Part shown: piece after piece, positions 52,001 through 59,481 of the stretch
Numbering within the stretch: position 1 is the first letter of the stretch
How the letters are laid out: each line of letters opens with the position of its first letter
From: Castellaniella defragrans_A
Lineage (GTDB): Bacteria > Pseudomonadota > Gammaproteobacteria > Burkholderiales > Burkholderiaceae_B
Length of the DNA stretch: 64,000 nucleotides
NCBI RefSeq assembly: GCF_040394755.1
Contig: NZ_JBEBRQ010000001.1
Direction: 5' to 3' (one strand)
Made by a program: the position numbers and the translations under genes
The notes under the pieces: generated by a model
What the model saw: the letters and a program-made list of their open reading frames with translations, nothing else
What the model was told of the DNA's origin: nothing
Database searches by the model: none

Positions 52001-53085
52001 TGCGACAGGCCGGCCTGTCGCCGTGTTCTCATGTCGTCGGTATGCTCAACGGCAAGGCCGAGCTTCAGGTCTATCGCGACGGCTCGTGCATCTACCATCG
52101 CCCGATCGCCGAGCTCGGGCAGGTCTGGAGCGAAACCACGCGGCGCATCATGGCGCGCCGCGACCATCCGGACTGCGCTCAGGCCGAGTACGAGACATGG
52201 CTGGATACCGCGGATCCCGGCTTGTCTCCCCGGGTGGATTTCGATCCCCAGGAGGATGTGGCCGCCCCATTCATCGCGACCGGCGCGCGTCCGCGCATCG
52301 CCATCCTGCGCGAGCAGGGTTGCAACAGTCAGGTCGAAATGGCCTGGGCCTTCGATACCGCCGGATTCGAGGCCGTGGACGTGCACATGACCGACCTGCT
52401 GGCCGGGCGTGCCGACCTGCGCGACATGCGAGGCCTGGTGGCGGTGGGCGGCTTCAGCTATGGCGACGTCCTGGGCGCGGGCGAGGGCTGGGCGCGCACG
52501 ATCCGCTATAACGAGGCTCTGGCCGCGCAGTTCGCCGCGTTCTTCGGGCGCGCCGATACGTTCGCCCTGGGCGTGTGCAACGGTTGTCAGATGATGGCGG
52601 CGCTCGCCGCCATGATTCCGGGCGCGGACCATTGGCCGCGCTTTACGCGCAATGTCTCGGAAAAGTACGAGGCGCGTCTGTCGCTGGTCGAGGTGCTGGA
52701 TTCGCCGTCGATCTTCCTGGCCGGCATGGCGGGCGCGCGCGTGCCGATCGCCGTCGCCCACGGCGAGGGCTATGCCGACTTCCGCCCGCAGGGCGATGCC
52801 GCGCGGGTGGCCGAGGCCCTGGCCTATGTCGACAATCGCGGCGCGCGCACCGAGCGCTATCCAGCCAACCCGAACGGCAGTCCGGCGGGCCTGGCTGGCG
52901 TCACCACTGCCGATGGCCGCTTCACCATCATGATGCCGCATCCCGAGCGCGTGACGCGCAACGCCATGATGTCGTGGCGCCCCGAGCGCTGGGGCCCCGC
53001 CGACCGTGGCGGCGACGATGCGCCGCATGGCGGCTATACACCGTGGATGCGCATGTTCCGCAACGCGCGCGCCTGGCTGGGGTGA
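49045..53085 (+). CDS. purL: Phosphoribosylformylglycinamidine synthase (FGAM synthase), large single-chain form
   Basis: Fourth step of purine synthesis: converts FGAR and glutamine to FGAM. The 1346-residue chain (E. coli 1295) has the N-terminal PurS-like domain, two ATP-binding AIRS-like halves (MKVETHNHPTAIAPFPGAAT; PIMLAGGLGQI; AIHDVGAGGLSNAF; HDRSDGGLLAAAAEMAFAG) and the C-terminal glutaminase domain with the nucleophile Cys in FALGVCNGCQM. The only start giving the family N-terminus is GTG 49045 (VTRVLIISGSPALSAFR). A hairpin follows the stop. Confidence 0.96.
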   Translation: MTRVLIISGSPALSAFRRARLLRVFSARGLPVASVEARFRYYVGADGELDAPARERLEALLDDGQPREAAAVEKHALEFMVVPRPGTVSPWASKATDIAHNCGLSAVRRIERGIHYVLLPERGLLGRREFDAAQRAAIAACLHDRMTEAVVEGDFDGQALFAPLTGAPVQAIPVLAHGREALEDCNAALGLALSGDEIDYLLRAYTDLGRDPSDVELMMFAQANSEHCRHKIFNARWTIDGQAQERTLFDMIRETHAAQPVGTVVAYSDNAAVMAGGPVRLFHAGGGSPVYARHEALAHTLMKVETHNHPTAIAPFPGAATGAGGEIRDEGATGRGSKPKAGLTGFTVSSLRFDDAPEPWEDAGGAPERIASPLDIMIEGPIGGAAFNNEFGRPNLLGYFRSFEQAADGVRWGYHKPIMLAGGLGQIDARLTHKDPLPPGALLVQLGGPGMRIGMGGGAASSMGAGANQAELDFDSVQRGNPEMQRRAQEVIDRCWQQGEGNPILAIHDVGAGGLSNAFPELVNDAGRGAVFELERVPVEESGLSAAEIWSNESQERYVLAVLPADLERFGRIAARERCPYAVVGVATEERTLRVTHGEGLPGLDAPRAARQGMRPVDVPVDAILGKPPRMTRSAEHRAFQGAALDLADMDLGETIERVLRHPTVANKSFLITIGDRSVGGLSARDQMVGPWQVPVADCAVTLADYEQVRGEAMSLGERSPIAILDPAASGRMAVTEALTNLVAADVARLEDVKLSANWMAACGASGQDAALYDTVAAVSDWCQTLGLSIPVGKDSLSMRTAWADEQGEHAVVSPVSLVVTAFAPVGDVRATLTPQLRTDQGDTVLLLIDLGEGRQRLGGSVLAQVHGGIGDEAPDMRDAGILRAAFLAVRDLAARGLVLACHDRSDGGLLAAAAEMAFAGRAGVSLNLDMLTIDPHEADAGDYKIRGEQVAVLRHERNLCALFNEEAGLLLQVRRDQRDEVLGSLRQAGLSPCSHVVGMLNGKAELQVYRDGSCIYHRPIAELGQVWSETTRRIMARRDHPDCAQAEYETWLDTADPGLSPRVDFDPQEDVAAPFIATGARPRIAILREQGCNSQVEMAWAFDTAGFEAVDVHMTDLLAGRADLRDMRGLVAVGGFSYGDVLGAGEGWARTIRYNEALAAQFAAFFGRADTFALGVCNGCQMMAALAAMIPGADHWPRFTRNVSEKYEARLSLVEVLDSPSIFLAGMAGARVPIAVAHGEGYADFRPQGDAARVAEALAYVDNRGARTERYPANPNGSPAGLAGVTTADGRFTIMMPHPERVTRNAMMSWRPERWGPADRGGDDAPHGGYTPWMRMFRNARAWLG

Positions 53086-53099
53086 GCGGGGGGACGGCG

Positions 53100-53126
53100 G
53101 CCCCGCCGCACCTTCCGGGGCGGGGC
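53100..53126. terminator. GC-rich hairpin between purL and guaB
   Basis: GCCCCGCC (53100-53107) and GGCGGGGC (53119-53126) form an 8-bp stem with an 11-base loop, 15 bases after the purL stop. There is no T-run; it may act as a rho-assisted terminator. Confidence 0.4.
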
Positions 53127-53149
53127 GGCGCGTCAGTCATGGAGAACGC

Positions 53150-53155
53150 TATAAT
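53150..53155 (+). promoter_or_regulatory. Candidate -10 box of guaB
   Basis: A perfect TATAAT lies 27 bases before the guaB start, with no good -35 hexamer. The expected transcript would start near 53162. Confidence 0.45.
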
Positions 53156-53181
53156 CGCTCTTTGTGTGCGAGAGTTCATCC

Positions 53182-54642
53182 ATGCGTCTGCTCAAGAAAG
53201 CCCTGACCTTCGACGATGTGTTGCTGGTTCCGGCATATTCCCAGGTGCTGCCGCGCGATACGCGCCTGACCACCAGCCTTACCCGCGGCATCCAGCTCAA
53301 TATTCCCCTCGTTTCCGCGGCCATGGACACGGTCACCGAATCCGGTCTGGCCATCGCCATGGCCCAGGAGGGCGGAATCGGCATCATCCATAAAAACCTG
53401 GATGCCGACGCCCAGGCGCGCGAGGTGGCGCGGGTCAAGCGCCATGAATTCGGCATCGTCATCGATCCGGTGACGGTCACTCCCACGATGAAGGTGCGTG
53501 ACGCCATCGCCTTGCAACGCCAGCACGGGATCTCCGGCCTGCCGGTGGTCGAGGGCGGCAGGCTGGTCGGCATCGTCACCAACCGGGATCTGCGTTTCGA
53601 GGACCGCCTGGACCTGTCCCTGCGTGAGGTCATGACCCCGCAAGAGCGCCTCGTCACCCTGCAAGAGGGCGCCACCCTCGAAGAAGCCCAGACCCTGATG
53701 CACCGCCATCGCCTCGAACGCGTGCTGATCGTCAATGACAAGTTCCAGCTGCGCGGCCTGGCCACGGTCAAGGATATCGTCAAGAACACCGAGCATCCCC
53801 TGGCCAGCAAGGACGCCCAAGGCCAGTTGCGCGTCGGCGCCGCCGTCGGGGTGGGCGAGGGCACCGACGAGCGTGTCGAGAAACTCGCGGGCGCGGGCGT
53901 CGACGTCATCGTCGTCGATACCGCCCATGGCCACTCCGCCGGCGTGATCGAGCGCGTGCGCTGGGTCAAGAAGCACTACCCCAATATCCAGGTCATCGGC
54001 GGCAATATCGCGACCGCGGCGGCCGCCCTGGCCCTGGTCGAGGCAGGCGCCGATGGCGTCAAGGTCGGCATCGGCCCGGGCTCCATCTGCACCACACGTG
54101 TGGTCGCCGGTGTCGGCGTGCCGCAGATCACCGCCATCGCCGATGTGGCCAAGGCGCTCGAGGGCTCTGGCGTGTCCCTGATCGCCGATGGCGGCATCCG
54201 CTATTCCGGCGATGTGGCCAAGGCCCTGGCGGCGGGCGCTTCCACCTGCATGATGGGCGGCATGTTCGCCGGCACCGAGGAGGCGCCTGGCGAGGTCGTG
54301 CTGTTCCAGGGGCGGTCCTACAAATCCTATCGCGGCATGGGCAGCCTGGGCGCCATGGCCGACGGTTCGGCCGACCGCTATTTCCAGGATTCGAGCAATA
54401 ACGTCGACAAGCTCGTGCCCGAGGGCATCGAGGCGCGCGTGCCCTACAAAGGCAGCGTGATTGCCATCATCTATCAGTTGGTCGGCGGCATCCGCGCCTC
54501 GATGGGCTATTGCGGCTGCGCCACCATCGCCGACTTGCACGCCAAGGCCGAGTTCGTCGAGATCACCGCCGCGGGTGTGCGTGAGTCGCACGTGCATGAT
54601 GTGCAGATCACCAAAGAGGCTCCCAACTACCGGGCCGACTGA
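53182..54642 (+). CDS. guaB: Inosine-5'-monophosphate dehydrogenase
   Basis: Oxidises IMP to XMP, the first step of GMP synthesis. The 486-residue protein has the TIM barrel split by two CBS domains (about residues 90-205; VKDIVKNTEHPLASKD follows them), the substrate and catalytic loop GPGSICTTRVVAGVGVP with the nucleophile Cys, and the GADGVKVGIG phosphate site. The start is ATG 53182 (MRLLKKALTFDDVLLVPAYS), the family N-terminus; a GTG at 53164 would add six residues. It is followed two genes later by guaA. Confidence 0.96.
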   Translation: MRLLKKALTFDDVLLVPAYSQVLPRDTRLTTSLTRGIQLNIPLVSAAMDTVTESGLAIAMAQEGGIGIIHKNLDADAQAREVARVKRHEFGIVIDPVTVTPTMKVRDAIALQRQHGISGLPVVEGGRLVGIVTNRDLRFEDRLDLSLREVMTPQERLVTLQEGATLEEAQTLMHRHRLERVLIVNDKFQLRGLATVKDIVKNTEHPLASKDAQGQLRVGAAVGVGEGTDERVEKLAGAGVDVIVVDTAHGHSAGVIERVRWVKKHYPNIQVIGGNIATAAAALALVEAGADGVKVGIGPGSICTTRVVAGVGVPQITAIADVAKALEGSGVSLIADGGIRYSGDVAKALAAGASTCMMGGMFAGTEEAPGEVVLFQGRSYKSYRGMGSLGAMADGSADRYFQDSSNNVDKLVPEGIEARVPYKGSVIAIIYQLVGGIRASMGYCGCATIADLHAKAEFVEITAAGVRESHVHDVQITKEAPNYRAD

Positions 54643-54658
54643 TCCCCGGTTTGCGTTC

Positions 54659-54729
54659 GACCGTATTCCGTGGCGAGGCCGCTTGCCGCATAAGCGCGGC
54701 TTGCGGCGCTCTCGTGGGGCGATACGGTC
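54659..54729. repeat. Structured inverted repeat between guaB and the downstream hydrolase
   Basis: GACCGTAT (54659-54666) and ATACGGTC (54722-54729) enclose a GC-rich internal region with GCCGC/GCGGC sub-repeats, so the 71 bases can fold as one long branched hairpin between two convergent genes. It may act as a bidirectional terminator or belong to a family of intergenic palindromic repeats. Confidence 0.45.
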
Positions 54730-54748
54730 AAATGAAATGCCAAGCCCT

Positions 54749-55459
54749 TCAGGCCAAGCCCTCGAGCGCCCGCAGCACCAGCGCGGGCGCGCTCACCATT
54801 GCAGCGTGACCGGTGTCCAGGTCTTGCCACGTCCAGTGAGGCGCGTTCTGCCGCACCCATTGGTGTGAGGAGTCCACTGCCGCGAAGGGCGGTCGGATGC
54901 AACTCAGGTAGGTGGCCGGCAGGCCATTGCCCAGTGGATGCTTGAGATTGAACGGTGTTTCATAGGTCCCGAGCGGGTGGGGCGTCAGGCGTTGCTCGAT
55001 GAACGCAATGTCCTGGGGCTGATCCAATCCGAAGCTCTCCGGGCGTGGAACAGCCAGCGCGCCGGCCGGCTGGGCATGTTCGCGCAAGCGTTCCACCAGG
55101 CTGGGCGGCAGTGTGTCGAACACGCTTTGCCCCGGGTCCATGACGAACGCGTCCAGATAAACCAGATGGCGGATGCGTTGCGGCATGCGGTCAGCCACCC
55201 CGCTGATGACCAGGCCGGCAAAACTGTGTCCCACCAGCACCACATCGTTCAGGTCCTCCCAGACCAGCACGTTGGCGATGTCCTGGATGAACGTGTCGAG
55301 CGTGATGCGTGGCGAAAGCAGATGACTGCGCTCGCCCAACCCAGTCAGGGTCGGCGTGATCACCCGGTGGCCCTGGCCGCGCAGCGGCCCCGATACGCGC
55401 GACCAGCACCAGCCGCCGTGCCAGGCGCCGTGGACCAGGACGAAAGTTGCTGAAGTCAT
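54749..55459 (-). CDS. Alpha/beta-fold hydrolase (esterase-like, HNL/EstA type)
   Basis: A 236-residue hydrolase related to the plant methylesterase / hydroxynitrile-lyase group found in bacteria. The opening is TFVLVHGAWHGGWCWSRV, the nucleophile elbow is VGHSFAG, and the C-terminal catalytic His is in LDTGHAAMVSAPA. The acid is not certain. Its ATG shares four bases (ATGA) with the end of the upstream MFS gene, so the two form an operon. Substrate unknown. Confidence 0.88.
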   Translation of the reverse strand: MTSATFVLVHGAWHGGWCWSRVSGPLRGQGHRVITPTLTGLGERSHLLSPRITLDTFIQDIANVLVWEDLNDVVLVGHSFAGLVISGVADRMPQRIRHLVYLDAFVMDPGQSVFDTLPPSLVERLREHAQPAGALAVPRPESFGLDQPQDIAFIEQRLTPHPLGTYETPFNLKHPLGNGLPATYLSCIRPPFAAVDSSHQWVRQNAPHWTWQDLDTGHAAMVSAPALVLRALEGLA

Positions 55460-56739
55460 ATCGTTGTCCTTCGCCCGCCTTGCAGGCGCAGAATGGGAAT
55501 GGCGCCGACGACAAGGCCGATCGCTCCGAGAACCAGCGCCATGCCCAGGCCTGCGTCGAACCACAGGTGCGTGAGGCTGAAAAATAACGGCCCCACGAGC
55601 TGGCCCACGGCGAAAGATGCGGTCATTGCGGCCATCTGCGTTTTGACATGCGGCGCGGCCATGACGGTTTGGGCCTCTTGCAGGCCGACCATGGTGATCA
55701 CCATGAAGGTACTGCCCACGCACACCGCGGCGACCAGGATGGCAGCCAGATTGTGGATCCAGACGGGTGTCAGCACGCCGACGGCCATCACGATCTGCGC
55801 GCCCGCCCAGACCTCGCAGCGCGTGTAGCGTCGCAACAGGCGGCTGGCGATCAGTGTCGATGCTGCCGACGCCAGGCCGAAGACCGGCCATGCCAGGCTG
55901 AACAGCAGGGGATCGGGAACCAGCATACGAGCCTGGGCAGGCAGGAACGTTGCCGGCAGGATATAGCCGAAGCCAAAGACCCCGTAGCACCAGATCAGGC
56001 CCCAGTGCAGGCCGTGGTGGAGGGGGGTGGGCGCCGGTTGGGCGTTGGTTTTCGGTGTTGGTTCGGCCGTTGTTTTGCTGTCGCCGGTTTTTCGGGTCTC
56101 ATGGGTGGTTGGCGATTCCCCGGTCGGTGCGATTCGCGACACACGGGCTTGCCGGCTAGTGGCGGGCGTCGCTGAAATTGTCGGCGCCCAGAGCACGGAG
56201 GCCCCCATGAGGCCGCAGAGCGCGGCGAGCGCCAGCACCAGCCAGGCTTGTGAGGACGAGGCCTGAAGCAGGACCAGCGCCATGCAGACCAGGCCAGCAA
56301 AGGCAATGCCGCAGCCGACACCGGCAAACACCACGCCGCCTTGTTCGGCGCGTCCGGCTGTGTTCAGGCGCGCGATGCACAGCGCCGCCGTTCCGACCAG
56401 GACCCAGGCGCTGGCCACCCCCGCCAGGAAACGCCACAGTAGCCAGATGCCCCAGTGGCCCGTCACACTCATTGCAGCGGTCGTGATCACCACCAGCCAT
56501 AACCCTCGGCGCAGCAGCGCATCGACGGGCCATGGCGAGCGGGCGGCCATCAGGGCGCCCACCAGGTAGCCCACATAATTGGCGCTGGCGAGCCATCCCC
56601 CCTCGGCGAGTGAAATCCCCTGGTCGGCCTGCATCATTGGCAATACCGGCGTGAAGGCGAAGCGGCCGATTCCCATGGCAACGGCCAGCGCCAGCAGCCC
56701 CGCCAACGGCAGGGGCGGCCTGATGAATCTCGAGGTCAT
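55456..56739 (-). CDS. YbfB/YjiJ-family MFS transporter
   Basis: A 427-residue inner-membrane protein with about twelve transmembrane segments. The opening, LALAVAMGIGRFAFTPVLPMM, is diagnostic of the YbfB/YjiJ subgroup of the major facilitator superfamily, and ANYVGYLVGALMA follows in the second helix. A long hydrophilic Thr/Pro/Lys-rich loop joins the two halves and is longer than in many relatives. ATG 56739 follows GGGAGGAG. It is divergent from guaA across a 111-base gap with two inverted repeats. Substrate unknown; an operon with the esterase-like gene. Confidence 0.85.
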   Translation of the reverse strand: MTSRFIRPPLPLAGLLALAVAMGIGRFAFTPVLPMMQADQGISLAEGGWLASANYVGYLVGALMAARSPWPVDALLRRGLWLVVITTAAMSVTGHWGIWLLWRFLAGVASAWVLVGTAALCIARLNTAGRAEQGGVVFAGVGCGIAFAGLVCMALVLLQASSSQAWLVLALAALCGLMGASVLWAPTISATPATSRQARVSRIAPTGESPTTHETRKTGDSKTTAEPTPKTNAQPAPTPLHHGLHWGLIWCYGVFGFGYILPATFLPAQARMLVPDPLLFSLAWPVFGLASAASTLIASRLLRRYTRCEVWAGAQIVMAVGVLTPVWIHNLAAILVAAVCVGSTFMVITMVGLQEAQTVMAAPHVKTQMAAMTASFAVGQLVGPLFFSLTHLWFDAGLGMALVLGAIGLVVGAIPILRLQGGRRTTI

Positions 56740-56761
56740 GTCGTAGTCTCCTCCCGGCCTC

Positions 56762-56821
56762 TAATGTAACGACCTGGCGGGCATTTTGCCAGGGCAGGCG
56801 CTCGCGCCATGGGTTACATTA
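56762..56821. promoter_or_regulatory. Inverted repeats between the MFS gene and guaA
   Basis: TAATGTAAC (56762-56770) and GTTACATTA (56813-56821) are an exact 9-base inverted repeat 42 bases apart, placed symmetrically in the divergent promoter region. Between them, CCTGGC/GCCAGG (56773-56778 and 56788-56793) is a second one. Each outer arm also contains TACATT, which could serve as a -10 element for guaA on one strand and the transporter on the other. Confidence 0.4.
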
Positions 56822-56850
56822 ACGCCTTGAATCTCCTCACATCGTCCACC

Positions 56851-58437
56851 ATGCACCAACGCATCCTCATCCTCGACTACGGTTCCCAAGTCACCCAATT
56901 GATCGCGCGCCGCGTGCGCGAGGCCGGCGTTTATTGCGAGATCCATCCCGGCGACGTCGATGACGCCTTCATCGCCTCCCAGGAGGGGCTCAAGGGCATC
57001 ATCCTGTCGGGCAGCCACGCGTCGGCCTACGCCGACGAATCGCTGAAAGTGCCGGCGGCCGTCTTTGCCGCCGGCGTTCCCGTGTTGGGCATTTGCTACG
57101 GCATGCAGTCCATGGCCCTGCAACTCGGAGGCCAGGTCGAGTTTTCCGACCATCGGGAATTCGGCTACGCCGAAGTCCGCGCCCACGGACATACACGCCT
57201 GCTCGATGGCATCGAGGATTTCCGCACGGCCGAGGACCAGGGCATGCTCAAAGTCTGGATGAGCCATGGCGATCGCGTGACCGCCTTGCCGCCCGGCTTC
57301 ACCCTCATGGCCTCCACGCCGTCCTGCGCGATCGCCGGCATGGCCGATGAGGCACGCGGCTTCTACGCCGTGCAATTCCACCCCGAAGTCACCCACACCC
57401 TGCAGGGCCAAGCCATACTCGAGCGCTTCGTCACCGAGATCTGCGGCTGCGCGCGGGACTGGAACATGCCCGACTATATTTCCGAGGCCGTGGCGCGCAT
57501 CCGCCAGCAGGTCGGCGATGACGAGGTCATCCTGGGCCTGTCTGGCGGCGTCGACTCGTCGGTCGCGGCCGCCCTGATCCACCAGGCCATCGGCGACCAG
57601 CTCACCTGCGTGTTCGTCGACCACGGCCTGCTGCGCCTGAACGAAGGCCGGCAGGTCATGGACACCATGGCGAACCACCTGGGCATCAAGGTCGTGCATA
57701 TCGACGCCAGCGCCCAATTCATGGGCAAACTCGCCGGCGTGTCCGATCCCGAGGCCAAGCGCAAAATCATCGGCTGCGAGTTCGTCGAGGTCTTCCAGGC
57801 CGAGGCCGCCAAACTCAAGAACGCCCGCTGGCTGGCGCAGGGCACCATCTATCCCGATGTGATCGAATCGGCTGCGAGCAAGACCGGCAAAGCCGTCGCG
57901 ATCAAGTCCCACCACAACGTGGGCGGCCTGCCCGAGACCCTCAACCTGAAACTGCTCGAGCCTTTGCGCGAGCTGTTCAAGGACGAGGTTCGCAAGCTCG
58001 GCGTGGCATTGGGCCTGCCGCCCGCCATGGTGTACCGCCACCCGTTCCCCGGCCCCGGCCTCGGGGTGCGCATTCTCGGCGAGATCAAGCAGGAATACGC
58101 CGACCTGCTGCGCCGCGCCGACGACATCTTCATCCAGGAACTGCGCGCCACCATCGAGCCCAACAGCGGCAAGAGCTGGTACGACCTGACCTCCCAGGCC
58201 TTCGCCGTCTTCCTGCCGGTGAAATCCGTGGGCGTGATGGGCGATGGCCGCACTTACGACTACGTCGTGGCTCTGCGTGCCGTGCAGACCTCGGATTTCA
58301 TGACGGCCGACTGGGCAGAGCTGCCGTATGCCTTATTGAAAAAAGTGTCCTCGCGCATCATCAATGAAGTGCGTGGAATCAATCGGGTGACGTATGACGT
58401 GTCGAGCAAGCCGCCGGCGACGATCGAGTGGGAATGA
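56851..58437 (+). CDS. guaA: GMP synthase (glutamine-hydrolysing)
   Basis: Aminates XMP to GMP with glutamine. The 528-residue protein has the N-terminal GATase domain with the Cys nucleophile in GICYGMQ and the His-Glu pair in QFHPEV, the ATP-pyrophosphatase P-loop LSGGVDSSV, and the C-terminal dimerisation domain ending in PPATIEWE. The start is ATG 56851 (MHQRILILDYGSQV); ATG 56809 would add an unrelated tail. The gene is complete to its last codon although foreign DNA starts directly afterwards. Confidence 0.96.
   Translation: MHQRILILDYGSQVTQLIARRVREAGVYCEIHPGDVDDAFIASQEGLKGIILSGSHASAYADESLKVPAAVFAAGVPVLGICYGMQSMALQLGGQVEFSDHREFGYAEVRAHGHTRLLDGIEDFRTAEDQGMLKVWMSHGDRVTALPPGFTLMASTPSCAIAGMADEARGFYAVQFHPEVTHTLQGQAILERFVTEICGCARDWNMPDYISEAVARIRQQVGDDEVILGLSGGVDSSVAAALIHQAIGDQLTCVFVDHGLLRLNEGRQVMDTMANHLGIKVVHIDASAQFMGKLAGVSDPEAKRKIIGCEFVEVFQAEAAKLKNARWLAQGTIYPDVIESAASKTGKAVAIKSHHNVGGLPETLNLKLLEPLRELFKDEVRKLGVALGLPPAMVYRHPFPGPGLGVRILGEIKQEYADLLRRADDIFIQELRATIEPNSGKSWYDLTSQAFAVFLPVKSVGVMGDGRTYDYVVALRAVQTSDFMTADWAELPYALLKKVSSRIINEVRGINRVTYDVSSKPPATIEWE
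58426..58437 (+). other. guaA 3'-end attachment-type site
   Basis: GAGTGGGAATGA is the last dozen bases of guaA including the stop. This position is a known integration site for guaA-targeting genomic islands, and here the sequence turns AT-rich and mobile-element-rich right after it. No second copy was found up to base 64000 and no integrase is visible, so the island would have to extend beyond the window. Confidence 0.5.
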
Positions 58438-58481
58438 GGGAGATTTCTAACTGATTGATTTTGTTTGGTGAAATAAATGCT

Positions 58482-58508
58482 ATTGATGATGTTTCTTGCG
58501 TCATCAAT
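58482..58508 (+). terminator. Possible terminator downstream of guaA
   Basis: ATTGATGA (58482-58489) and TCATCAAT (58501-58508) form a perfect 8-bp stem with an 11-base loop, followed by GGCATTTTTCAT. It could end the guaA transcript. AT-rich stem, so only moderate stability. Confidence 0.45.
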
Positions 58509-58769
58509 GGCATTTTTCATAGTATGAAAGAAGCACACTACAATAGTTCTCGATACCATGAGGTGATTTTTGTTTGCCACATGGTACCGAGCCAAAGCCG
58601 CGTTTTTACTCCTTTTGTCAGGTCATTTTGCTTGCTCAGCTCTGATTACGGACAGTAGACATGTGCAGTGTGGCTAGGTCCAGATAAGATTCGTGATCTA
58701 TCCCCGCAGTGCAAAGGTTGCCTATGAGTGAAATTGTTATATTTGAAGGCGGCAACCAATCGGTAGAAC

Positions 58770-58992
58770 GGGTCCAGCTTGGTTGTTCGTGCCTCACGCA
58801 GGTAACGCCTGATCGTGTTGCGTGAGCAGCCCAACTGCTTAGCCGTCTCTCGAATGCTGACGCTGCGACGCGACATTACCTTGATCTCCACTGCTTGCTC
58901 CTGAGTTAACATTGTTGGTGGCCAAAAAACCACTATCATTGCCCAGGTCGGTCAGATTTACTCCGGCGGGATGGGTCAGTATTACACCGGCG
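58770..58992 (-). mobile_element. IS21-family remnant: 5' end of istA and left terminal repeats
   Basis: From ATG 58912, the reverse strand encodes MLTQEQAVEIKVMSRRSVSI, then KQLGCSRNTIRRYLREA, the helix-turn-helix that starts IstA transposases of the IS21 family. The similarity ends near 58770; the catalytic domain and istB are gone. Upstream of it lie two direct repeats, at 58950-58968 and 58974-58992, differing at two bases (GGTCAG..TTAC.CCGGCG), the multiple terminal repeats expected at an IS21 end. Confidence 0.7.
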
Positions 58993-59235
58993 TTGACAGC
59001 TCATGACCGAGGAGAGTGCTTGGTGGCCATCCCGGGCAATCTAGAGCAGACGATGTTTTGGATGATCGACGGCTTGCCGCTAAAGCTTCAGACATCCTCT
59101 GATGTTGGAATCATAGTGCTTCGTTTAGACTTTCTTATGTTGGACAGGGCTCTGCGGTGCAGGAGAAGCCGTTCTAGCGGATAATGCAGCTATAGTTAGC
59201 TATAACCCCGCCCTGAACAGCGGAGCTAATTCCCC

Positions 59236-59274
59236 GGTCAAAATTCAACGCGCGCCACTGGTCAAATTTGAATG
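59236..59274. repeat. IS21-type terminal repeats, second element end
   Basis: GGTCAAAATTCAACG (59236-59250) and GGTCAAATTTGAATG (59260-59274) are related direct repeats 24 bases apart. They resemble the right-end repeats of IS21-family elements but differ in sequence from the pair at 58950, so a second, different element probably ended here. Confidence 0.4.
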
Positions 59275-59460
59275 AGCCGCAACAATTCGCGAGCAGGTCG
59301 TGTCGTTGGCCTTGGGGCTGATCCCCTGAGGCAAGGAATTGCCTCGGCGGGAGAAATCACCTGCGTGTTCCGCGACAGTGCCTTTACCGATGACATGACC
59401 AAGACCAACCTTGCTGCCATTCTGGAGCGGTACGGCATCAAGAATGTGCGCAGTCTTTAA
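59272..59460 (+). pseudogene. C-terminal fragment of a possible type III (Mod) DNA methyltransferase
   Basis: A 62-codon frame. The last 30 residues, with ITCVFRDSAFTDDMTKTN and AAILERYGIKNVRSL, look like the C-terminus of adenine-specific (type III Mod-like) methyltransferases, where FRDxxFxDDxxKTN recurs. The front of the frame has no such character and enters the IS repeat, so the main body of the gene was deleted at the IS junction. The stop lies 21 bases before the ATPase gene, which may once have belonged to the same operon. Confidence 0.45.
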
Positions 59461-59481
59461 TAAACGGAAGGAGCCTGAGCT

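Larger units (their letters stand above)
58438..59271. other. Island boundary region after guaA with IS debris
   Basis: No intact gene is seen in these 834 bases. They hold a terminator-like hairpin, a truncated IS21-family transposase N-terminus on the reverse strand, and terminal-repeat-like sequences of IS21 type at both sides. The rest, including 58513-58769 and 59000-59230, shows no coding pattern I can support. Confidence 0.6.

Noticed and set aside
49045..53085. Reverse frames of 659 and 681 codons opposite purL
   Set aside because: Both are codon-phase shadows of FGAM synthase in GC-rich DNA.
58455..58658. A 67-codon forward frame after guaA
   Set aside because: No ribosome site or family features; overlaps the probable guaA terminator hairpin.
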